Source: CAZUCD01 sp964618855
GTDB lineage: Bacteria; Sumerlaeota; Sumerlaeia; SLMS01; JANRJK01
Direction: 5' to 3'
DNA length: 12,807 nucleotides
Assembly (NCBI GenBank): GCA_964618855.1
Contig: CAZUCD010000112.1
Location: 1 to 12,807 of the forward strand
Shown here: positions 6,530-12,807 of the stretch, in pieces
How positions within the stretch are numbered: the stretch's first letter is position 1
Layout of the letters: each line of letters begins with the position of its first letter
Notes under the pieces: generated by a model
What the model was told of the DNA's origin: nothing
The model's database searches: none
What the model saw: only the letters and a program-made list of their open reading frames with translations
Translations under genes and position numbers: made by a program

Positions 6530-7551
6530 GGCCCAACCTTCTTGGCGCACTGCTGCCGTTGATCCTGCTGCTCGCCTCGTGCGCGGGGGGCGGGGCCTCC
6601 CGCCGCGCAGCACGGGAAGCCACCGTGACCAATTGGGGCATCGCACCCCAGTCCGCGGTGGTTCCCGTGCCTGCCCCGGGTTGGGATGTCGACGAACTTA
6701 CCGCTGCCTTCGAGAGAGCCATGCTCGGGCACCGGTACACGGGGGAGGTCACCGGGGGCAGCCTGCACGCCGTGATGAACCTGTTCGACTATGGCGATGG
6801 GAAACTCCACATCGTGCCGCGCATCCACGCCACGGGGATCGATGCGGAGCGGCTCTTCCGAGAGGGGCCCGACCCGATCCTTTCGGGCGATCTTGCGGAC
6901 CGGGTGGGCCTTGCAGAGCGCGCCGGCCGAGAGGTGGCCGCCATGTGCGAAGCCGCGCGGAGGGATTTTCCCGGGGAGCGCCGCGACCCGTCGCAGCCCC
7001 CAGCGGTCGTGCCCACGCGCTGGGTCCTGGATGGCGACGCGCCGGACAACGCGATCCTGTTCCGTTGCCCGCGGCCGCACGAGCACTACGCCGGCCGCGT
7101 CCAGCGCTTCGACGCCACGCTGCGCCAAACGGTCGCAACCCACCTGCCGGAGGGCGTCCTCACCGTGACCGTGGACGCCTCCAGCGTCACCCTCGGCGAG
7201 GCTGGAATCGACGAAACCGTCGCCTACTCCATCGAGGCGGGGCGCCACCCGCAATGCACGGCCGTGATAGAGTTTCCATGGGCGGAGGTCCTCCCCACGG
7301 CGGTCGGTCGCGAGAGGGTGGCGACCCAACATGCCCAGTTCACGATGGCCGGACGGAGCATCCAGGTGGCCGTGGCCGGGGACTCGAGGTGGATGCCCGC
7401 CGCGGATGGGTCCCCCCGGCTGCGGCTCACGGGGACGTTTCTGGTTCCCCTCTCGCAGCCGTTCCTCATCACTGGCGTCGTCGGAACTCCACCCGCCAAC
7501 GACGCGGTGCTGTTCTTCGTCCGGCTGACTCTGAAACCAGGGCAAGGCTGA
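6526..7551 (+). CDS. Predicted lipoprotein of unknown function
   Basis: The 341-residue protein starts at a GTG overlapping the preceding stop (GTGA). The N-terminus is a lipoprotein signal: hydrophobic LLGALLPLILLL followed by the lipobox LASC with Cys19 as the acylation site, then a Gly/Ser/Arg linker to about residue 35. The mature part opens with GWDVDELTAAFERAM (52-66) and YTGEVTGGSLHAVMNLFDYGDG (71 onward). Later segments are rich in beta-type sequence. I recognise no enzymatic motif or named domain. Tight coupling to the Wzt-like ATPase suggests an envelope role, for instance with an exported glycan, but this is only context. Codon use matches the neighbours, and the long frame with a clean lipobox makes it a real gene. 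Confidence 0.8.
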   Translation: MRPNLLGALLPLILLLASCAGGGASRRAAREATVTNWGIAPQSAVVPVPAPGWDVDELTAAFERAMLGHRYTGEVTGGSLHAVMNLFDYGDGKLHIVPRIHATGIDAERLFREGPDPILSGDLADRVGLAERAGREVAAMCEAARRDFPGERRDPSQPPAVVPTRWVLDGDAPDNAILFRCPRPHEHYAGRVQRFDATLRQTVATHLPEGVLTVTVDASSVTLGEAGIDETVAYSIEAGRHPQCTAVIEFPWAEVLPTAVGRERVATQHAQFTMAGRSIQVAVAGDSRWMPAADGSPRLRLTGTFLVPLSQPFLITGVVGTPPANDAVLFFVRLTLKPGQG

Positions 7552-7601
7552 CAGGCTGGCCACCATGGACCGAATCACTGCGCGGGACGGTCAATTCTCC
7601 G

Positions 7602-7625
7602 GCTCCCGGCCCCCGATCCCCTGCC
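7602..7625 (+). repeat. C-rich intergenic repeat, copy 2
   Basis: This is the second copy of the 24-base C-rich sequence, 20 of 24 identical to 4326-4349, with the same exact core CCCCGATCCCC (7611-7621). It lies 51 bases after the lipoprotein stop, in the 231-base gap before the PHP-like gene, and is followed by CCCCCGTTTTT. Confidence 0.55.
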
Positions 7626-7637
7626 CCCGTTTTTCAT

Positions 7638-7665
7638 ACCCGTTGCCCCCCGGGCGCAGGGTTTT
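7638..7665 (+). terminator. Possible rho-independent terminator after the ksgA operon
   Basis: A hairpin can form from ACCC (7638-7641) with GGGT (7659-7662) and GCCC with GGGC inside it, around a short C loop. A three-by-three internal mismatch interrupts the stem, and only TTTT follows. The position, 87 bases after the lipoprotein stop, is sensible, but the structure is weak. Confidence 0.3.
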
Positions 7666-7770
7666 GATGAAGGCGGGCCCCTGTTGAGTCCGCCAGTGGC
7701 CCGGGATTCGCATCCGGCCCAACCGGTTCGGCAGGACCCCGGTCCATTGTCCGCAAGGCAGCACCCCCAC

Positions 7771-7775
7771 GAAGG
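7771..7775 (+). promoter_or_regulatory. Ribosome binding site that decides the start of the PHP-like gene
   Basis: GAAGG lies seven bases before ATG 7783 (GAAGGCGACCTGATG). It is the clearest Shine-Dalgarno sequence in the window. It favours this start over in-frame codons further upstream (back to 7684), whose translation lacks a signal peptide. Confidence 0.6.
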
Positions 7776-7782
7776 CGACCTG

Positions 7783-10530
7783 ATGCACACTCGCGCAGCC
7801 CTCCGCAACCGATTCGCAACCTTGGCCTGCATTCTGGCGGCATGCGCCGCATTTGCCCAGGACGGCCCCGCCGGCTCCGCGCCCCCGGAGGCCCCCCCCG
7901 AGGTCGCCAAGACCCCCGCGGCCACCGAGAAGCCGGCGCGCCCCAAGTTCGGCCCCGCCTCCGTCTCGAAGCTCACCGACCTGCGCCAGGTGCCCGACGA
8001 CATTTGGGCCGCCGCCACCTTTGGCGACATCGTGATGAGGAATGACCGCGCGACCTTCGTCTTTGGCGCCCTGCCGGAGGACGAGAAGGAGCGCAATCCC
8101 GCCCGCGACGGCATCCTCCTCGACGCATTCCCCAACGCACGCGCGCAGGAGCACTTCTCCCGCACGTACCTCGTCCTCGGCGATGCGAACACGCAGGAGG
8201 TGCGCACCACCCGGATGGAGATGCGCGAGGACAAGGAGAAGGGCACCGCAACCCTCGTCGTGGAGCAGGCGTGCGACCGCTACCCGTCGCTTGTCATCGA
8301 GACGGAGTACTACATGGAGCCGGAATACTCCGGCCTGCGCGCCACGACGACGATCCACAACATCGGGCCTGGCTCGGTGGACCTCGCGGCGGTCGGCGAC
8401 ATGGTCTACTGGGGTGTCATGGGTCCGTTCATCCCGAGCGTGGGCTGGTCCGCGGCGGGTGCGGTGGATGCGGACGCGGAGTTCATCTACGCGCGCTACT
8501 ACGACAGCTACCTGTTCATGATGCCGGAGGCCGCCGGGCTGTACAAGGCGCGCCACAGCCGCTACGAGACGCGCCTGATCCACCATGAGAAGGTCACGCT
8601 CGCGGAGGGCGAGGAGGACATCTTTGGCCGCTGGATCCTCTGCGCGTCGGACAACCCGGGGCACCTCGTCGGCGAGGTGCTCGAGCGCCGCGCGGGCAGC
8701 CCCTACGGATTCCTCACCGGGAAGCTGAACGAGCGCGCCCGCACCGCCACCGGCGACGTGATCGACCGCGACGTCGTCCCGAACACGGACGTCCTCCTGC
8801 GCGTGGCCAAGCGCCCGGACCTCCCGCAGGAGTACATCGGCCGCCCCTACCTGATGACCAAGACCGACGCGAACGGCCGGTGGGCCGTGGCCCTCCCCCC
8901 GGGGGACTACGCCGTCCGCGCCCTGCCGATGTCCCGCCTCTACCAGCCCTCCGGCCTCGGCCAGGTCGTAGAGCAGTCGAAGACGACCGTCATGGAGGAG
9001 GGCGCGTCGCTGCCCGCGACGCTGACCTACGAAATCGTCGACGCCGAGACCAAGCAGCCCATCCCCGCGAAGCTCTCCTTCGCCCCCCTGCGCGGATCGA
9101 CCCCGCCCATGCTCGGGCGGCTCGGCGACCTGGTCTCCGAGTCCAGCGTCTACACCGCCACCGGGCGCGGCGTCGTCGAGGTGCCCCGGGGCGGCTACCG
9201 CATTGTCGCCTCCCACGGCACGGAGTACGACGTCACGGAGGAGCGGGTGAACTTCGAGGACGCCAAGCCCGTATCGCTGCGCTTCGAGCTGCACCGCGCG
9301 TTCAAGCCCGAGGGCTGGGTGTCCGCCGACCTCGCCGTGAGGACGAGCGCCTCCCCAGACGTGCGCACCAGCGCGGAGGACCGCGTCGTGACCGCCGCCG
9401 CCGAGGGCGTGCAGTGGATCGTGACCGCGGACCAGGGCGTCCTGACGGACCTCGCCCCCGCCGTCCAGAAGCTCGGCTACGGCGAGCGCATCAAGACCTC
9501 CGTGGGCTTCCGCACGGAGGCCGACAAGGAACCCGTGACGGGGGACATCCTCGTGGCGCCAGTGTCGCTCTGCGGGGAGAAGTCGCTGGGCGACTTCATG
9601 GCCGCGGTGAAGCCCGGGGACCCGCGCGCGACGCTCTCCGCTCTCAAGGAACTCTGCCCGGGCGCGCTCACGCTGCTCCTGCGCCCGACGGACGCGCGCG
9701 TCGGCCTGCTCAAGGCCGCCGGCGGCGAGGAGAAACTCGCCTACGTGCCGAAGGAGGACCCGCCGTCGGACTTCGACGGCATCGAGGTCTGGCACGGCAA
9801 GAAGCAGGAGGAGACCGACCTGGCCTACGCGGCGTACATGGAGCTGCTCTCGCGCGGCGTGAACTGCACCCCCTTCGGGGCGTCGGACGCGGGCGGCACG
9901 TGGGGCTCCGAACCGGGGTACCCGCGCCTCTACATCAAGTCCAGCAAGACGCGGACGACCGAACTCGACGAGGCGGAGCTGATCGCGAACTTCCGCCGCG
10001 GGCTGGTGCAGGTCACCAACGGGCCGCTCATCGAGTACACGGTCGAGGGGAAGTCCCCCGGCCAAATCGCGACCGCCCGAGCGCCGAAGGAGGGCGAAGT
10101 CAAGCGCGTCAACGTCGACCTGCGCATCTATGCCCCCAACTGGTCCACCATCTCGAAGATCACCGTGAACAAGGACGGCCGCTTCGCGAAGCAGATTTTC
10201 ATCCCCGGCTCGGGCGTCCGGGGGGACCAGGGCGGCATGATGTTCCCGCGCGCCGACAACCCGGAGGAGGGGCGCTTCGCCATCCTGACGCAGACCGACT
10301 GCGTGATCGACATCCTCGTGGAGAGCGACCCCGGCATCGTCCAGGACCCGATCAACCCGCGCATCGTGCCGACGCCGCAGCTCTTCCCGCAGGGGCAGCG
10401 CACCATGGCCCGCAGCGCGCCGATCTTCGTCGACGCCGACGGCGACGGCCGCATCACGCTGCCACCCTACATGGAGAACCGCGCGCCGCAGATGTTGGAG
10501 GACCCAGAGGACGTCATGCCGCCGTTCTGA
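7783..10530 (+). CDS. Exported CehA/McbA-like PHP-domain protein with degenerate metal site (probable pseudoenzyme)
   Basis: The 915-residue protein is exported: hydrophobic FATLACILAACAAFA ends in AFA|Q (signal peptidase I, after 25), but LAAC21 also fits a lipobox. A Pro/Ala linker runs to about 57. Residues 58-300 are a beta-rich N-terminal part, about 308-385 a carboxypeptidase-regulatory-like segment (TDANGRWAVALPPGDYAVRA) and 410-505 a similar one. From GWVSAD (511) the protein follows PHP metallohydrolases of the CehA/McbA type, yet the metal ligands are changed. The expected DLHVHT is DLAVRT (516-521), TDH is ADQ (549-551), the NHP-like motif is LRP (633-635), and SDSH is SDAG (701-704). 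The scaffold motifs AEGV, FDGIEVW and EPGYPRLYI remain. The C-terminal FVDADGDGRI (882-891) resembles a Ca2+-binding EF-hand loop. It converges on the lyase gene with 19 bases between stops. Family placement is from memory of motif patterns. Confidence 0.8.
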   Translation: MHTRAALRNRFATLACILAACAAFAQDGPAGSAPPEAPPEVAKTPAATEKPARPKFGPASVSKLTDLRQVPDDIWAAATFGDIVMRNDRATFVFGALPEDEKERNPARDGILLDAFPNARAQEHFSRTYLVLGDANTQEVRTTRMEMREDKEKGTATLVVEQACDRYPSLVIETEYYMEPEYSGLRATTTIHNIGPGSVDLAAVGDMVYWGVMGPFIPSVGWSAAGAVDADAEFIYARYYDSYLFMMPEAAGLYKARHSRYETRLIHHEKVTLAEGEEDIFGRWILCASDNPGHLVGEVLERRAGSPYGFLTGKLNERARTATGDVIDRDVVPNTDVLLRVAKRPDLPQEYIGRPYLMTKTDANGRWAVALPPGDYAVRALPMSRLYQPSGLGQVVEQSKTTVMEEGASLPATLTYEIVDAETKQPIPAKLSFAPLRGSTPPMLGRLGDLVSESSVYTATGRGVVEVPRGGYRIVASHGTEYDVTEERVNFEDAKPVSLRFELHRAFKPEGWVSADLAVRTSASPDVRTSAEDRVVTAAAEGVQWIVTADQGVLTDLAPAVQKLGYGERIKTSVGFRTEADKEPVTGDILVAPVSLCGEKSLGDFMAAVKPGDPRATLSALKELCPGALTLLLRPTDARVGLLKAAGGEEKLAYVPKEDPPSDFDGIEVWHGKKQEETDLAYAAYMELLSRGVNCTPFGASDAGGTWGSEPGYPRLYIKSSKTRTTELDEAELIANFRRGLVQVTNGPLIEYTVEGKSPGQIATARAPKEGEVKRVNVDLRIYAPNWSTISKITVNKDGRFAKQIFIPGSGVRGDQGGMMFPRADNPEEGRFAILTQTDCVIDILVESDPGIVQDPINPRIVPTPQLFPQGQRTMARSAPIFVDADGDGRITLPPYMENRAPQMLEDPEDVMPPF

Positions 10531-10549
10531 TCCCACGGGCTGCGGGGAA

Positions 10550-12670
10550 CTACTTGTAGGCGTCCCACTCCGCCACGGCGGAGGCGCCCGTCGCCACCTC
10601 GAACGTCAGCGAACCGTTCGCGCCCGAAGCATACGCGGTCCCGGGCGAGACTGATACGTCCTTCGATCCGCCCCCGCCGTCCGTGACGGCGACGTCGAAT
10701 CCAGCGCCCGGCGCCATGCCCACGAGGACGACGCGGGTGCTGGCCGCCGTCGGCGTGAACGAGAACGACGCGGACGCGAGCGCCGCATCGGGCGCGGTCG
10801 CGAACAGGACCACCCCCGGCGCCACCGAATCCTGCACATGGAGGCCGGTGAACCCCGCGGGGGAGAGTGCCACGACCGGTGTCATCGCGGGCTGCGCTGA
10901 GGGCGCTGCCTCGAAAACGGTCACGATGCGGTTCTGGATCGCGGCCGTCGTCGGCGCCACGTCCACGCGGAACGTGCCCGCCCTGGTCGCATTCGTGTTC
11001 GTCTCCGTCATCGTCGTCGCCGCGGGGGAAACCGTGCGCAGGAAGAGCTTCGCGTTCGTGCGCGTCAGCGTCGCCGTGTCCCCGGAGATGACGGGGTCGC
11101 CCATGACGTGCCACTGCTCCGTGATCGTGTTGGCCAACGACGTCGCCGTGATGTTGTCGAACACCACGAGGTGGTCGGGCACCAGGAAGACCACGTCGCG
11201 CCTGAAGTACGCACACGAGGGCGTGTCGTCGTTCACGCCGTTGTAGGCCTGGTCGAAGTCGTCGATCTTGAAGTACGTGTACGCGCCGTCGAGGAAGTCC
11301 ACCGTCATGGCGGCGGAGTCGTGCCAAACCTCCTGGTACGGCGCGTACGTGTGGGCGCCCTCGATGCGCGGCGTGTTCGAGTACTCCCCCTCGAGCTGCC
11401 ACGTCTGCCCATCGGTCAGGAGAATCTCCCCGCGCGAGGCCAACTTGACCTCGCCGAAGTTGTGCTCCTCGGCGAGGTCCGGCCAGGCGACGACCTCGAC
11501 GAAGGTGGCGTCGGTGTGCGTCCAGTCCGCGCTCCTCGCGACGGCATGCCCCCAGCCCTTCCACGTCAGCCCCCCCACGTTCGCGGGCGTCGGCGCGATG
11601 GGAGCGATCGACGGGTCCGTGTAGAGGAACCGCTCCCACCGGTCCGGCGCGCCGGGCTCCCACGCGAGGTTCTGCGCGAACCACACGGCGAGCCCCTTCC
11701 CAGTCGGGTCCGTGTCGCTCAGGATCGAGACCATGCGCATCGTGGTCGAACGCGGGTCCCCCTTGAAGTCGCCGGACCAGCGCCCGTCGTCCGCGAAGAG
11801 CGCGCGCGAGGGGTGCAGCATGCTCACGTGCGAGCGCGCGAGCTCCCCCGCGATGTCGATCTCGTCCCAGTGGTTCGGGCGCGTCGTCCCCGTCTCCAGC
11901 GCGAACGGATAGCCGAGGTACTCCCGCATCGCCCACGGCCCGTAGTTCCAGCCCTCCGTCCAGTCGCCACCGTCGAGCTGCGTGTTGAGCAGGTCCCGCA
12001 CGTCGGCCCACATCGCCTCGGCCTTCGTGGTCCACGCGGGGTTGAATCCCGGATCACCCTCGAACGAGATCGAGGAGGTGTACGTCATGGCGAAGTGGCC
12101 CGCGTGGTAGTTGGACTGGGGATCGCCCGTGCCGAAGGTCTCCGGGCGGTGGATCCATGCGTGCCAGTCCGCCATGCGGGCGGTGCACTCCGCGACGAGC
12201 GCGGGTGTCATGTTCGGCGCGTCGTGCAGCCAGTCCCGCCCGATCGACACGCCCGTCCCGAGCGAGCGTGACACGTACCCCGCGTCCATCTGGATCGCGG
12301 TCGCTCCCCCGAGCCCGTCGCCGATCACATTCCTGTCCCGCAGCAGCGCCGTCAGGTACTTGACCCCCTCGTTGCCGTACACCGGGTCCCCGCTCGCCTG
12401 GTAGGCCAGGCCGAAGTTCATCACGCACGAGTACCACTCGAGGAAATTGTAGAGCTCGGGCTGGTTGGTGCCGACGCGCGCATCGCACCAGTTGCGAAGC
12501 TGCTGCCACTCCGCCGTGTTGGCGAGCCTGGCCGCCTGAAGGCGCGCCTTGATCGCGGGGCTCAGCCAGATGCGCGGGTGGGGCTCCTGTGCGGGAGCCG
12601 GAGTGACGGCGCCTGAAAATAGGACTGCAAGTCCGAGGCCGAGGGCCTTGGGTGACCAAAAACGGGACAT
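10550..12670 (-). CDS. Secreted heparinase II/III-like polysaccharide lyase
   Basis: From ATG 12670 the protein has 706 residues and a signal peptide (LGLGLAVLFSGAVTPAPA|QE, cleavage after 27). HPRIWLSPAIKARLQ (31-45) is the typical opening of heparinase II/III and alginate lyase relatives. Residues 30-350 should form the alpha/alpha toroid, with NYHAGHF (187-193) and GGDWTEGWNYG (234-244). The beta-sandwich follows, with EEHNFGEVKLASRGEILLTDG (401-421 region) and FRRDVVFLVPDHLVVFD (489-505). By analogy with heparinase III, N187, Y243 and H403 are candidate catalytic residues; this is inferred alignment. Such enzymes cleave uronic-acid polysaccharides by beta-elimination in the periplasm or outside. 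The last 65 residues look like a small beta domain. The frame extends to an ATG at 12733, but that version puts a Pro-rich stretch before the signal peptide. No Shine-Dalgarno is present: the leader is C-rich. The substrate is unknown. Confidence 0.86.
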   Translation of the reverse strand: MSRFWSPKALGLGLAVLFSGAVTPAPAQEPHPRIWLSPAIKARLQAARLANTAEWQQLRNWCDARVGTNQPELYNFLEWYSCVMNFGLAYQASGDPVYGNEGVKYLTALLRDRNVIGDGLGGATAIQMDAGYVSRSLGTGVSIGRDWLHDAPNMTPALVAECTARMADWHAWIHRPETFGTGDPQSNYHAGHFAMTYTSSISFEGDPGFNPAWTTKAEAMWADVRDLLNTQLDGGDWTEGWNYGPWAMREYLGYPFALETGTTRPNHWDEIDIAGELARSHVSMLHPSRALFADDGRWSGDFKGDPRSTTMRMVSILSDTDPTGKGLAVWFAQNLAWEPGAPDRWERFLYTDPSIAPIAPTPANVGGLTWKGWGHAVARSADWTHTDATFVEVVAWPDLAEEHNFGEVKLASRGEILLTDGQTWQLEGEYSNTPRIEGAHTYAPYQEVWHDSAAMTVDFLDGAYTYFKIDDFDQAYNGVNDDTPSCAYFRRDVVFLVPDHLVVFDNITATSLANTITEQWHVMGDPVISGDTATLTRTNAKLFLRTVSPAATTMTETNTNATRAGTFRVDVAPTTAAIQNRIVTVFEAAPSAQPAMTPVVALSPAGFTGLHVQDSVAPGVVLFATAPDAALASASFSFTPTAASTRVVLVGMAPGAGFDVAVTDGGGGSKDVSVSPGTAYASGANGSLTFEVATGASAVAEWDAYK

Positions 12671-12807
12671 GGTGTGTGGGGAGGGGGAAGGTATCGTGCC
12701 GCGCGTTGGCCGGAACGGCCCGCAGCAGGGCAACCCCTCGCCGCCGACCCATCACGGACGCAAGCCCCCGGGCCGGACAGCCGGGAAAATCAGGGTTTGC
12801 CCGAAGG
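12671..12807. other. Upstream region of the lyase gene, to window end
   Basis: No gene is supported in these 137 bases. A perfect inverted repeat GGCCG-GAA-CGGCC stands at 12708-12720, about 40 bases before the lyase start on the minus strand. It could be a leader hairpin or a protein site. No promoter pair is convincing. Confidence 0.4.

Noticed and set aside
5081..6646. 521-residue minus frame opposite ksgA and the ABC ATPase
   Set aside because: Low-complexity Arg/His/Asp sequence with no motifs, antisense to two clear genes.
7734..7745. GGACC-CC-GGTCC inverted repeat upstream of the PHP-like gene
   Set aside because: Perfect but with a two-base loop and short arms; expected by chance in such GC-rich DNA and without other support.
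7591..10536. 981-residue open frame on the minus strand opposite the PHP-like gene
   Set aside because: Its translation is Arg/Val/Leu/His-rich without motifs or signal, typical of the mirror frame of a GC-rich gene. The plus strand has a signal peptide, a ribosome site and family motifs.
8880..10559. 559-residue plus frame within the PHP-like gene
   Set aside because: Arg/Pro/Gly-rich translation in another frame of a clear gene. I found no sign that the PHP-like gene is frameshifted.
1..12807. CRISPR arrays, tRNA or rRNA genes, transposases, integrases
   Set aside because: None seen: no regularly spaced direct repeats, no tRNA-like clover sequence and no recombinase motifs in any real gene.

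Overview
The window is GC-rich, gene-dense bacterial chromosome. It holds eight complete protein genes and the tail of a ninth. Long shadow frames on the opposite strand, weak or absent Shine-Dalgarno sequences at most starts, a heparinase-type polysaccharide lyase and a large secreted CehA/McbA-like protein suggest a Planctomycetota-like or other free-living, polysaccharide-degrading lineage. That placement is inference: there is no rRNA or other marker gene that settles it.

Layout, left to right. (1) 1-923, + strand: the end of an RloA-type ATPase gene overlaps a complete rloB gene. This is an RloA/RloB (AbiL-type) defence pair, and rloB looks less GC-biased than its neighbours. (2) 991-3247: a TerC/Alx-family membrane protein (-) and a NhaR-like LysR regulator (+) are divergent around one AT-rich patch that carries a perfect inverted repeat with the LysR T-N11-A pattern. 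(3) 3279-4139, - strand: a class II aldolase/adducin-family enzyme. (4) 4140-4388: a non-coding gap packed with short repeats. (5) 4389-7551, + strand: three overlapping genes, a KsgA/RsmA rRNA dimethyltransferase, a Wzt-like polysaccharide-export ATPase without its permease, and a lipoprotein of unknown function. (6) 7552-7782: a gap with a possible terminator and a second copy of a C-rich repeat. (7) 7783-10530, + strand: a 915-residue exported protein built like CehA/McbA PHP-domain metallohydrolases, but with the metal-binding histidines replaced. (8) 10550-12670, - strand: a secreted heparinase II/III-like lyase, convergent with the previous gene.

Functional reading. The RloAB pair is probably accessory anti-phage DNA. 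The TerC/NhaR pair probably forms a metal, Na+ or alkaline-pH response unit. The ksgA operon joins ribosome maturation to an envelope export ATPase and a lipoprotein. The right third encodes exported proteins. The most unusual object is the PHP-like protein, which keeps the family's scaffold but appears to have lost its active site.
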